From JAGBWK01 sp964544595 (GTDB lineage Bacteria > Bacteroidota > Bacteroidia > Bacteroidales > Muribaculaceae): 53,339 bases of DNA. This document shows positions 10,001-16,824 of the stretch, piece by piece. Under the pieces are notes generated by a model, which was given only the letters and a program-made list of their open reading frames with translations, was not told the origin of the DNA and made no database searches. The position numbers were made by a program, and so were the translations under genes. Positions within the stretch are counted from its first letter, which is position 1; every line of letters begins with the position of its first letter. The stretch is from NCBI GenBank assembly GCA_964544595.1, contig CAZJBM010000019.1, forward strand, positions 1 to 53,339, read 5' to 3'.

Positions 10001-10266
10001 GCGGTCTGGCCGCCGAAAGCGAGAAGTATGCCGTCGGGGCGCTCCTTCTTTATAACCTCCTCTACAAAGTAGGGTGTGATCGGGAGGAAATAAACTTGAT
10101 CGGCAACGCCTTCTGATGTTTGGATCGTAGCGATATTCGGGTTGATCAGCACTGTGGATATACCTTCCTCGCGCATGGCCTTAAGAGCCTGAGAACCTGA
10201 GTAGTCAAACTCGCCGGCTTGTCCAATTTTGAGGGCGCCGGAGCCCAGTAGAAGCACTTTTTTCAT
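7063..10266 (-). CDS. carB: Carbamoyl-phosphate synthase large subunit
   Basis: Makes carbamoyl phosphate from ammonia, bicarbonate and two ATP, feeding pyrimidine and arginine synthesis. The 1067-residue protein has the duplicated architecture: carboxyphosphate half (GSGALKIGQAGEFDYSG near the start), oligomerisation domain, second synthetase half (GSGAYRIGSSVEFDW), and a C-terminal MGS-like allosteric domain (YATKGTAHFLNENGIEA) where UMP and ornithine act in other bacteria. carA is not adjacent. The gene lies behind a leader of about 255 nt with a small ORF and an intrinsic terminator, suggesting attenuation. A 12-bp hairpin terminator follows, and its stop codon coincides with a MITE-type end. 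Confidence 0.97.
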   Translation of the reverse strand: MKKVLLLGSGALKIGQAGEFDYSGSQALKAMREEGISTVLINPNIATIQTSEGVADQVYFLPITPYFVEEVIKKERPDGILLAFGGQTALNCGTQLYLDGTLDKYGVKVLGTSVEAIMITEDRDLFVKKLNEIDVKTPVSQAVENIEDAVKVAREIGFPVMVRSGYALGGLGSGICTNEEEFVKHCESALAYSKQILVEESLKGWKEIEFEVIRDANDHCFTVVPMENFDPLGIHTGESIVVAPIVSLNQEQIKMLQDIAIKVVRHIGIVGECNIQYAFNAETNDYRIIEINARLSRSSALASKASGYPLAFVAAKLALGYTLDQIGEMGTPNSAYVAPSVDYMIVKIPRWDLTKFVGVDREIGSSMKSVGEIMSIGKSFEEIIQKGLRMIGQGMHGFIGNNDIHFEDLDHALTHPTDMRIFAIAQALEEGYTPARIADLTKIDIWFIDRLANIVNFAKNLSANYNNIEDIDVATMDEAKRLGFSDFQIARLVENPKGTMEEEVLRVREHRKNLGITPKVCRINTVASEYPDLTNYLYVTYGANKNAIPYGLNAGNNIIVLGSGAYRIGSSVEFDWCSVNAANTCRKLGYKSVMINYNPETVSTDYDMCDRLYFDELSYERVMDIIELEQPRGVIVSVGGQIPNNLAMKLYRRHVPILGTSPISIDRAENRNKFSAMLDQLGIDQPRWKELTTEEDIHQFVEEVGFPVLIRPSYVLSGAAMNVCHDYEQLHTFLGQAAKVSKEYPVVVSAFMQNTKEIEFDAVARNGEIVEYAISEHIEYAGVHSGDATLVFPAQKIYLATARRIKQISAKIAKELNISGPFNIQYLAKDNDVKVIECNLRASRSFPFVSKVLKHNFIETATRIMLGEKVEKIDSSTFDIDYIGVKASQFSFARLHKADPVLSVDMSSTGEVGCLGKDFDEALLNAMLSVGHEVPKGAVLVSSGDVRGKVDMLDACKRLWENGHKLYATKGTAHFLNENGIEATEVCWPDENGENVLDLISSHGVDLIINIPKNHTKRELTNGYRIRRWAIDHNIPLITNARLASAYVKAFINRPVESLSITPWKEY

Positions 10267-10377
10267 GTAAGAGGTTATTTTAGATAATTATACATTCAAA
10301 GGAAACCAATGACGGGTCTAAATCATTCGCCGGAATTGCTTGCGGCCGACCGTCTGTCTCTTTCCCAGCGGTGATTT

Positions 10378-10416
10378 AAAAAAAGAGTCGGTTTCTTAAA
10401 AAAGAAAAACGACTCT
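10378..10416 (-). terminator. Intrinsic terminator (attenuator) in the carB leader
   Basis: On the minus strand AGAGTCG (complement of 10410-10416) pairs with CGACTCT (complement of 10384-10390). The stem is extended inward by a GTTTCTT / AAGAAA helix with one bulge, and is followed by seven U residues (10378-10384). It lies about 110 nt upstream of the carB ATG and downstream of the promoter, so it would terminate carB transcription early. An outer inverted repeat (AGCAGTGATTT / AAATCACCGCT) encloses it. Confidence 0.8.
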
Positions 10417-10504
10417 AATATAAAAAAATCACTGCTAAGTTTGAACCGTAGCGCATTGTTGGCTCAAACCCGCAGTTTGACTGGTCTAATAATCGTTGCT
10501 TCAT
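10415..10504 (-). CDS. Putative carB leader peptide (29 residues)
   Basis: A small ORF starting about 16 nt after the predicted transcription start: MKQRLLDQSN CGFEPTMRYG SNLAVIFLY, stop TAG. Its last codons (ATT TTT TTA TAT) contain a run of seven U residues in the RNA, and the stop codon overlaps the first bases of the terminator stem. This is the geometry of E. coli pyrBI, where slow transcription of a U-run at low UTP lets the leading ribosome catch up and block the terminator. AAGGAA sits 7-8 nt before the ATG. Translation and UTP sensing are inference. Confidence 0.5.
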   Translation of the reverse strand: MKQRLLDQSNCGFEPTMRYGSNLAVIFLY

Positions 10505-10526
10505 CGGCAATTCCTTAAAATCGCCG

Positions 10527-10557
10527 CAAATTTACGCAAATATCATCATTTACCCAA
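10527..10557 (-). promoter_or_regulatory. carB promoter (TTGG-N19-TAAATTTG)
   Basis: The complement of 10554-10557 is TTGG (-33 box) and the complement of 10527-10534 is TAAATTTG (-7 box). The spacing is exactly 19 bp, as in Bacteroidota sigma-ABfr promoters. Predicted start is near 10520, giving a leader of about 255 nt for carB. Confidence 0.75.
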
Positions 10558-10622
10558 GTTTTATCGCGATTTTTTTCGCGGAATGTATCGTAATAAGTCA
10601 AATGCTTGCTAAATTCGCGGGT

Positions 10623-12479
10623 ATGAAACGTAGAGTTATATTTCTGTTGGTGATTTTCGCCATTTTCGTCCTTATATTCTTATTATTTAAATGCTTGTTT
10701 CTGATTGTCGAGCCGGCTTACTCGCCGTTGAAAGCCGCCGATTTCGGCAATACGCTCCTTCACGGCCTGCCGATGGATCTCTCCGTAGCCGCGTATTTCA
10801 CAATCGTGCCCTTTTTACTGCTTATCGCCTCGGTATGGATCAAGCCGTCGTGGATGGCACGAGCGCTGTTATGGTATTTCGGCATTGCGGGTGGAGTGAT
10901 CACGTCGATTTTCGCTATCGATGCCGTGCTCTATCCCTATTGGGGTTTCCGACTTGACATGACGCCCTTTTTCTACTTCATGTCGTCGCCAAAGGCGGCA
11001 TTTGCCTCTGCTGAATGGTGGATGCTCGTCTTCGGGATCGGATTCGCTGCCTTTATCACCTTCGGTATATATAAGCTTTTCCGCGCCGCTATTCTCACTT
11101 TCGGCTACTTCCTGCTGCCGTCAGCTAAATCAACGCAGAGGAGCCTCAAACGCAAGCTGCTGACTTCAGCAGCGATGCTTGTTTGCGGCGCATTGTTGTT
11201 CGTGGCGATCAGAGGCGGCTTCACGGTTTCGACCATGAACCCCAGCCGCTCCTACTACACCACCGACATGAAGATGAACCACGCGGCGCTCAATCCTGTG
11301 TTCACGTTGCTTTATTCCGCAACCCACCAGGGAGATTTCGACAAGCAATTCCGCTATTTTAAAGATGATAAAGCGAAGGAAATAGTGAGCGACCTCTACC
11401 CTGCCGACCGATTCGACCAGGAGCCTCCGGTCATGGTCGACGGAAAGCCCGACGTCTACATCATAATCCTCGAAAGCTTCTCGGCGCACCTCATGCCATC
11501 GCTCGGAGGCGAGGAGATCGCGATGCGTCTTGACTCTATTGCCTCTGAAGGGCTTTTATTCACCAACGCCTACGCCTCAAGCTTCCGCACCGACCGCGGC
11601 CTTACAGCCATTTTGAGCGGCTATCCCGCTCCCCCAACAACCAGTCTGCTTAAATATGTCGACAAAATCGACGACATCGAGTCCATTCCCCACTCCATGG
11701 CTAAAGCTGGCTATAAAACCGAATACTACTACGGCGGCGACATCAATTTCACCAACGTCAACGCCTACCTTCATTCGGCGGGGGTCGACAAAATCGTCAG
11801 CGACAAGGATTTCCCCATAAGCGAGCGACTGAGCAAATGGGGCGTGCACGACGGCCCGCTTTACGACAAGGTTATCGCCGACATCAAAGCCGATAAGTCC
11901 GACAAGCCTACGCTTCGCATGATTCAGACTTCGAGCTCCCATGAGCCTTTCGACGTGCCGTATGCCAGAGCTGACAACAAGCGCGTCAACGCGTTCATGT
12001 ATGCCGACGCGCAGCTTGGCCGTTTCGTCGATAGCCTTAAGGCATCCGGGAAATGGGACAATGCGTTGATTCTCATCACCCCCGACCACTACGGATGCTA
12101 TCCGGAGCGCACCGAGGGCGCGATAGCTCGTCATCATATCCCTATTGTTATTACTGGCGGAGCCGCACAGCAGTCCAACTTGCTAAATTTAAAGGAATTG
12201 GCAGCGATGCCGATGAGTCAGAACGACATTCCGGCCACACTGTTGTCGCTCTTAGGCATAAGTTATGATGATTTCCCATACAGCAACAACGCCTTTGACC
12301 CCAATCGTATTCCCTTCGCGTTTGTGACCGAACCCTCTTTCGCGTCTATAATCACCCCTAAAGGAGCCACAACTATCTCCACCGAGAGCGAGACACTGCT
12401 TGAGACAGCCGACACCGCCTCAATCCCGGCGATTAAAGCCCTACTGCAAACACTCTACACCGATCTTTCGCGCCGCTGA
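10623..12479 (+). CDS. LtaS-like membrane sulfatase (phosphoglycerol transferase family)
   Basis: About five N-terminal transmembrane helices (first 200 residues) precede a large extracytoplasmic alkaline-phosphatase/sulfatase domain. Visible features are VYIIILESFSA (metal-binding Glu), SFRTDRG with the presumed Thr nucleophile, a SSSHEPFDVPY segment, and LILITPDHYGCY (metal-binding Asp-His). Relatives transfer phosphoglycerol or phosphoethanolamine to envelope polymers or lipids; the acceptor here is unknown. The start at 10623 (618 residues) was preferred over 10602 because a TAAATTCG -7-like box overlaps the upstream ATG region and the signal anchor begins MKRRVIFLL. The gene is divergent from carB. 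Confidence 0.85.
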   Translation: MKRRVIFLLVIFAIFVLIFLLFKCLFLIVEPAYSPLKAADFGNTLLHGLPMDLSVAAYFTIVPFLLLIASVWIKPSWMARALLWYFGIAGGVITSIFAIDAVLYPYWGFRLDMTPFFYFMSSPKAAFASAEWWMLVFGIGFAAFITFGIYKLFRAAILTFGYFLLPSAKSTQRSLKRKLLTSAAMLVCGALLFVAIRGGFTVSTMNPSRSYYTTDMKMNHAALNPVFTLLYSATHQGDFDKQFRYFKDDKAKEIVSDLYPADRFDQEPPVMVDGKPDVYIIILESFSAHLMPSLGGEEIAMRLDSIASEGLLFTNAYASSFRTDRGLTAILSGYPAPPTTSLLKYVDKIDDIESIPHSMAKAGYKTEYYYGGDINFTNVNAYLHSAGVDKIVSDKDFPISERLSKWGVHDGPLYDKVIADIKADKSDKPTLRMIQTSSSHEPFDVPYARADNKRVNAFMYADAQLGRFVDSLKASGKWDNALILITPDHYGCYPERTEGAIARHHIPIVITGGAAQQSNLLNLKELAAMPMSQNDIPATLLSLLGISYDDFPYSNNAFDPNRIPFAFVTEPSFASIITPKGATTISTESETLLETADTASIPAIKALLQTLYTDLSRR

Positions 12480-12491
12480 TTGTAAAAGTTT

Positions 12492-12695
12492 TCACGCGTT
12501 CATTATAATAATGATACCTGCCAAATCAAAGATCAGCCATGCCGCAAGCGCGATGTACTTATATGGCTTGTAGATACTTGCGAACTTTTGCCTGTCGACT
12601 TTACGATACGGCCACGCCTTGACCGCGCCGATAATGGTTATGACTATCATAATCAGCGGCCCCGCAATATTCAATCCGATTCCTAAATTCACCAT
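12492..12695 (-). CDS. Small hypothetical membrane protein
   Basis: A 67-residue protein with two hydrophobic helices (IAGPLIMIVITIIGAVKAW and IALAAWLIFDLAGIIIIM) joined by a basic loop (YRKVDRQKFASIYKPYK). The hydrophobic pattern and clean start support a real gene. It ends 13 bp from the convergent sulfatase gene. Not recognised; it may be an inner-membrane accessory protein. Confidence 0.55.
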   Translation of the reverse strand: MVNLGIGLNIAGPLIMIVITIIGAVKAWPYRKVDRQKFASIYKPYKYIALAAWLIFDLAGIIIIMNA

Positions 12696-12916
12696 AATCT
12701 TCAGATATTATTAGAGTTGAAAATCAAGTTCCCTATGCCTCGACTGACCCGTCAAGGCGCATTTTAACCTCTAATATATCAACAACCTCCCCTCCTCAAA
12801 TTGTTCACCACCCTCCCGCCAATTCCATTTCTCCAATCTAAGCCATATATCTTCTCGCTCTAAAATATTCACTTGCTAATATCTTCTATTATTATCTTCG
12901 CGTTCTGAGGCACGAC

Positions 12917-12949
12917 AAAAAATCCCGCAGGCTTATATGCTTGCAGGAT
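12917..12949 (-). terminator. tRNA-Ser terminator
   Basis: On the minus strand ATCCTGCAAGC (complement of 12939-12949) pairs with GCCTGCGGGAT (complement of 12922-12932) with one mismatch and one G-U pair. A run of six T residues follows. It lies about 115 nt past the mature tRNA 3' end. Confidence 0.75.
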
Positions 12950-12977
12950 CCAATTGTGGTTTTCAATCTTTAATGTT

Positions 12978-12997
12978 TTGCGGAGAGAGCGGGATTC
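12978..12997 (-). repeat. 20-bp duplicate of the tRNA-Ser 3' end
   Basis: TTGCGGAGAGAGCGGGATTC occurs here and again at 13062-13081, where it forms the acceptor 3' strand and T-arm of tRNA-Ser. The second copy is 84 bp away and not part of a foldable tRNA. Duplicated tRNA 3' ends are often scars of tyrosine-recombinase integration, but a local duplication is equally possible. Confidence 0.6.
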
Positions 12998-13064
12998 TTT
13001 CTCCGCTGCGCTGCGAAAGCGCTGCGCGATTACGAACCCAGGTGTTCTCATCCCTTTCTCCTTG

Positions 13065-13152
13065 CGGAGAGAGCGGGATTCGAACCCGCGATAGGCTTTT
13101 GGCCTATACACGCTTTCCAGGCGTGCCTCTTCAGCCACTCGAGCATCTCTCC
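13065..13152 (-). tRNA. tRNA-Ser (anticodon GGA)
   Basis: Read on the minus strand: acceptor GGAGAGA / TCTCTCC, D-arm CTCGAGTGGCTGAAGAGG, anticodon arm CACGC-CTGGAAA-GCGTG with anticodon GGA, long class II variable arm ATAGGC-CAAAA-GCCTAT, and T-arm GCGGG-TTCGAAT-CCCGC. It decodes UCC/UCU serine codons. CCA is not encoded (the following bases are CAA). Confidence 0.97.
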
Positions 13153-13237
13153 TTTTGTCGCTTTTTTGCGTGTGCAAATTTACGCATTTTTTTTAAAAAA
13201 GTGCACTTTTAAACCCAAATTTTGTGTCTTAAATGCA

Positions 13238-13317
13238 TTTTTTGGCGCTTATTGCGCGTTTTTCACGCTGTTTTTGGGCACTTTTTGCGCGCTTTTTAAA
13301 CATTTTTTCCTCACTTT
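13238..13317. promoter_or_regulatory. Phased T-tracts, predicted curved DNA upstream of the ZIP gene
   Basis: Runs of 4-6 T residues occur at 13238-13243, 13259-13263, 13271-13275, 13282-13286, 13293-13297, 13303-13308 and 13314-13317. From 13259 on, the centres are 10-12 bp apart, close to one helical turn, which is expected to bend DNA. The segment lies between divergent tRNA-Ser and the ZIP transporter gene. Confidence 0.5.
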
Positions 13318-13347
13318 TGGTTGCCTTTTTATATACATAATTAAAAA

Positions 13348-14145
13348 ATGAACATAGAAAACATCATATTCGCCTCACTATTGACCCTGCTTGCCGGCTT
13401 GTCAACCGGCATCGGCGCACTCATCTCGATTTTCAAGAAGGGGACCGACAATCGCATGCTCTCGTTCGCGCTCGGGCTATCGGCCGGAGTGATGGTCTAC
13501 ATATCCTTTATGGAACTAATCCCTGAAGCCGTCGCGGCGATGGGGGCGACAATGACAGGCAAGGAAGCGATGTTCTGGACAATGGTTGCTTTTTTCGGCG
13601 GAATCGGGCTTATCGCCTTAATAGACTACCTCGTGCCTGAGGACGAGAATCCGCATGAAATGCACGACATGGGCGAATTAGCGCACGCCGACAATCATCA
13701 TCTGCGCCGCACAGCCACAATGCTCGCACTGGCAATCGGTATCCATAACTTTCCTGAGGGAATGGCATCGTTTGTCGCGGCGTTAGACAATATTGAGGTG
13801 GGATTACCGATAATTATAGCTATCGCCATACACAACATACCTGAGGGGATAGCCGTGGCAGTGCCTATATACCACGCTACAGGCAGTCGCGGGAAAGCGA
13901 TAAAGTATTCTCTATTATCGGGCTTGGCTGAGCCTGCGGGCGCACTAATCGGCATGAGCCTGCTATTGCCGTTCTGGACGCCTATGATTAACGCCATCTG
14001 CTTATCGGCAGTGGCCGGAATCATGGTTTACATATCATTCGACGAACTGCTTCCCGGCTCAGAGAAATATGGATTTCACCATTATTCGATAGGAGGCGTA
14101 GTGCTGGGGATGTTTTTAATGGCCACAACGTTAATTTTTCTTTAG
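13348..14145 (+). CDS. zupT: ZIP-family metal transporter (ZupT-type)
   Basis: A 265-residue inner-membrane protein with about eight helices that should import divalent metals such as zinc or iron. Helix IV carries the metal-binding HNFPEGMASF motif and helix V the paired HNIPEGIAVAVP motif, both diagnostic of the ZIP core. The loop before helix IV is His/Asp/Glu-rich (PHEMHDMGELAHADNHHL), a likely cytoplasmic metal sensor. Length matches ZupT. The start directly follows AATTAAAAA. A phased T-tract region lies upstream. The exact metal cannot be read from sequence. Confidence 0.92.
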   Translation: MNIENIIFASLLTLLAGLSTGIGALISIFKKGTDNRMLSFALGLSAGVMVYISFMELIPEAVAAMGATMTGKEAMFWTMVAFFGGIGLIALIDYLVPEDENPHEMHDMGELAHADNHHLRRTATMLALAIGIHNFPEGMASFVAALDNIEVGLPIIIAIAIHNIPEGIAVAVPIYHATGSRGKAIKYSLLSGLAEPAGALIGMSLLLPFWTPMINAICLSAVAGIMVYISFDELLPGSEKYGFHHYSIGGVVLGMFLMATTLIFL

Positions 14146-14233
14146 ACCAGACCAAACAAATTCTCCTACCAGATGTTATAAAAGTGTAAGTAATCAAACA
14201 AACAACGAAATTATAATTTAAAAAATATACATT

Positions 14234-14809
14234 ATGGCAACTACTGAATTAAAAGGAACACAAACCGAGAAAAATCTTTGTATTTCGTACATGGAAGAAA
14301 CGCAGGCTTATGCCCGCTACACTTATTATGCTCAACAGGCCGACAAGGAAATGTACTTCCCTATCGGTGAAATTTTCCGCGACACGGCAGCCAACGAGCT
14401 CCACCATGCCAAAGTATTCTTGAAATTCCTTAAAGGAGGAACAGTAGAAGTGCCCGTCGATGTTGACGCCGGCGTAATCGGCACCACTGAGGTAAACCTC
14501 GAAATTGCCATTAACGAAGAATTAGTGACTGGCGTTGAATTCTACAACAAAGCGGCTGACGTGGCCGAGAAAGAAGGCTTCGCTCAGATCGCCGAACAAT
14601 TCCGCGCCATCGCAGAAATCGAGCAGCTTCACCACGACCGTTTCGCCCGCCTTCTTACGCAGGTTAAGAACGGAACCGTGTGGAAACGCGAGAAACCTAT
14701 CAAATGGGAATGTCTCGTATGCGGATACGTTTATGAAGGCACAGAACCTCCCACAAAATGCCCCGCTTGCGAGCACCCCTATCAGCACTATATGCCGCTT
14801 GATTTATAA
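14234..14809 (+). CDS. rbr: Rubrerythrin
   Basis: Rubrerythrin reduces hydrogen peroxide in anaerobes using a non-sulfur diiron centre fed from a rubredoxin-type iron. The 191-residue protein has the four-helix diiron domain with ligands in EETQAYARYTYYA, ANELHHAK and EIEQLHHDRF. The C-terminal rubredoxin-like module is CLVCGYVYEG...CPACEHPYQHY. Length is standard. A perfect hairpin terminator (14831-14865) follows the stop. The gene fits an obligate anaerobe with oxidative-stress defence and is probably monocistronic. Confidence 0.97.
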   Translation: MATTELKGTQTEKNLCISYMEETQAYARYTYYAQQADKEMYFPIGEIFRDTAANELHHAKVFLKFLKGGTVEVPVDVDAGVIGTTEVNLEIAINEELVTGVEFYNKAADVAEKEGFAQIAEQFRAIAEIEQLHHDRFARLLTQVKNGTVWKREKPIKWECLVCGYVYEGTEPPTKCPACEHPYQHYMPLDL

Positions 14810-14830
14810 TCAACAACTCATAAACTCACA

Positions 14831-14865
14831 AAAAAGGATAATCGCGACGCGATTATCCTTTTTTT
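14831..14865 (+). terminator. Rubrerythrin terminator
   Basis: Inverted repeat AAGGATAATCGC / GCGATTATCCTT with a 3-nt loop, preceded by an A run and followed by a run of seven T residues: a canonical factor-independent terminator. Confidence 0.95.
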
Positions 14866-15055
14866 ATTTACACTATTATATTTCAATGATTTAGCACACG
14901 GGCACAGCCACGACCTCATCGTTAAGGAATTTTTGCTAATCTCCACATTATAGTTAAGTTAGGTTAATTCGACGATCGCGGATTTAACTTTCTAAAAGTT
15001 TACGCGTCATAATAGCGTAACAAGTTTAATTAACGACAAAAAACACTTACAGAAT

Positions 15056-15640
15056 ATGAAAAAGACTATTTTCTCAGCAGCAATCATCCTTTCGGCTCTC
15101 GTAGGCTTCAATACTTTCGCTCAGACTCCACAAGACAGCGAGTCGCAGAAATGTGAACAAACCACCTGCGAAAATGGCCAAAAGCCCTGCTGCGGCAAAG
15201 ACAAAACCGATTGCAAAGGCAAAAAGCATCATAAAGGCAACAAGCCCGGTATGGGCCACAACAAGGGGAACAAAGGCCCTCGCCACAACTACTTCGAAGG
15301 CATCAACCTCACCCCTGAACAGCAGTCGGCTCTTAGCGACCTCCGCCCCGCAGGCGATCAGCGCAAAAAAGAAAAGCCCTCGAAGGACGGCGAGAAAAAC
15401 ATCTCACGCGAAGACCGCATGAAGGAACGCGAGGCCCGATTCACGGAGTACAAAAACAAGGTGAAAGAGATTCTCACTCCCGAGCAGTATGCAATATTTG
15501 AGCAGAATGTGAACAACTCGCAGGCTAACAAGGAAACTTTCAACTGCAAGCGCAACAAAGGTGACAAAAAATGCAAAGACGCCAACAAGGCCGATAAGTC
15601 AAAGAAAGGCCAGAAAAAGGGGTCAAACGAAAAGAAATAA
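15056..15640 (+). CDS. Exported Lys/Cys/His-rich protein with LTPEQ motifs (Spy/CpxP-like)
   Basis: A 194-residue protein with a signal peptide (MKKTIFSAAIILSALVG...FAQ) and a Cys-rich segment (CEQTTCENGQKPCCGKDKTDC). A Gly/His/Lys/Asn-rich region follows, then a helical part with two LTPEQ motifs (INLTPEQQSALSDL and ILTPEQYAIFEQN), as in periplasmic Spy/CpxP-type LTXXQ proteins, and a strongly basic tail. Metal binding and an envelope stress or chaperone role are inferences from composition and motifs. It stands alone, with hairpin 15682-15713 after it. Confidence 0.7.
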   Translation: MKKTIFSAAIILSALVGFNTFAQTPQDSESQKCEQTTCENGQKPCCGKDKTDCKGKKHHKGNKPGMGHNKGNKGPRHNYFEGINLTPEQQSALSDLRPAGDQRKKEKPSKDGEKNISREDRMKEREARFTEYKNKVKEILTPEQYAIFEQNVNNSQANKETFNCKRNKGDKKCKDANKADKSKKGQKKGSNEKK

Positions 15641-15681
15641 AATAAATGTGATTGGTTAAAATATTGATTGGTAAATGAATG

Positions 15682-15713
15682 GGAGCTGGAAAGACGTGAG
15701 TCTATCCAGCTCC
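15682..15713. terminator. Hairpin between converging genes
   Basis: GGAGCTGGA (15682-15690) / TCCAGCTCC (15705-15713) form a perfect 9-bp stem with a 14-nt loop between the LTPEQ protein (+) and rluD (-). The T-run is poor on the plus side, so termination strength is uncertain. Confidence 0.55.
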
Positions 15714-15726
15714 TGATGTTGTAATG

Positions 15727-16824
15727 CTATTTTTCCAAGCGCCGCCAACGCTCGATCATAGAGGTCATGTCGGCGGGCACTTCTGAAGTGAAGAACATTT
15801 CTTTGCCAGTGCGGGGATGCACGAATCCGAGCGTTCGCGCATGGAGAGCCTGACGAGGACACACCTCGAAGCAATTCTCCACGAATCTCTTATAGGTCGA
15901 CGACCTGTTGCCGCGCAAAATCTCATCGCCGCCGTAGCGAGCGTCATTGAGCAGCGGATGGCCTATATGCTTCATGTGCACGCGTATCTGATGAGTGCGC
16001 CCGGTTTCAAGAACGCATTTCACTACCGACACATACCCTAAATCCTCAAGCACCTCATAGTGAGTGACAGCATGTTTGCCATAATCGCTTCCAGGCTCGA
16101 AAACGGCCATTTGCAGGCGAACTTTCAGGCTGCGCCCGATATTTCCTTCAATTCTGCCGACTTTAGGGTCGGGCACTCCCCAGACGACGGCAACATATTC
16201 GCGCTTGGTAGTCTTGTCGAAAAACTGCTTTCCCAATGAAGTTTTCGCATCAGGGGTTTTGGCTACCACAAGCAGCCCTGAGGTGTCTTTGTCGATACGA
16301 TGCACCAACCCCATGCGCGGATCAGAGATGTCAAAGCCGGGAATATTTCGGAAATGATACGCGAGAGCGTTGACCAGAGTGCCGTGATAATTACCGTGGC
16401 CCGGATGCACCACAAGCCCGGGTTGCTTATTGACGACAAGCAAATCATCGTCCTCGTAGACAATATCGATAGGAATATCTTCGGCAATGATCTCACATTC
16501 ATATCGCGGACGATCCATCACGATGCTGACCACATCGCCGGGCTTAACCCGATAATTTGACTTCACGGGAGTTCCGTTGACAAGAATACACCCTGCCGCA
16601 GCGGCTTGCTGGATACGATTGCGCGACGATTTCTGCATGTGGTCGACAAGAAACTTATCGACACGAAGCAGAGTCTGCCCTTTATCAGCGACAAACCTGA
16701 AATGCTCATAAAGCTCGCCCGACTCATCGGCCTCGGCGAGATCTTCGCCATCGGAAATCTCAGCGACCTCGTCGACCGGCATAAACCCGGCAGGCTCAAC
16801 GCTATTTAATTCATCATTATTCAT
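15727..16824 (-). CDS. rluD: RluD-family 23S rRNA pseudouridine synthase
   Basis: Converts specific uridines of 23S rRNA helix 69 to pseudouridine if it is a true RluD. The roughly 365-residue product has an acidic N-terminal extension and an S4 RNA-binding domain (VDKFLVDHM...RNRIQQAAAAGCILVNG). The RluA/RluD catalytic domain follows, with the signature HRIDKDTSGLLVVAKT that includes the catalytic Asp. The start at 16824 (MNNDELNSVEP) was chosen over 16869 because it overlaps the preceding PASTA gene by only 8 bp, indicating translational coupling. The pairing with a PASTA protein is a common Bacteroidota gene order. Confidence 0.92.
   Translation of the reverse strand: MNNDELNSVEPAGFMPVDEVAEISDGEDLAEADESGELYEHFRFVADKGQTLLRVDKFLVDHMQKSSRNRIQQAAAAGCILVNGTPVKSNYRVKPGDVVSIVMDRPRYECEIIAEDIPIDIVYEDDDLLVVNKQPGLVVHPGHGNYHGTLVNALAYHFRNIPGFDISDPRMGLVHRIDKDTSGLLVVAKTPDAKTSLGKQFFDKTTKREYVAVVWGVPDPKVGRIEGNIGRSLKVRLQMAVFEPGSDYGKHAVTHYEVLEDLGYVSVVKCVLETGRTHQIRVHMKHIGHPLLNDARYGGDEILRGNRSSTYKRFVENCFEVCPRQALHARTLGFVHPRTGKEMFFTSEVPADMTSMIERWRRLEK

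Larger units (their letters stand above)
12696..13064. other. Intergenic region downstream of tRNA-Ser
   Basis: This 369-bp gap holds the tRNA-Ser terminator hairpin (12917-12949) and a 20-bp copy of the tRNA 3' end (12978-12997). The stretch 12780-12890 is pyrimidine-rich without recognisable coding potential. The reading frame covering part of it on the minus strand is antisense-type noise running through the tRNA. Confidence 0.5.

Noticed and set aside
12869..13177. 102-residue reading frame on the minus strand
   Set aside because: It runs through tRNA-Ser and its duplicated 3' end; the repeated ESRSLRK peptides are translations of tRNA sequence.
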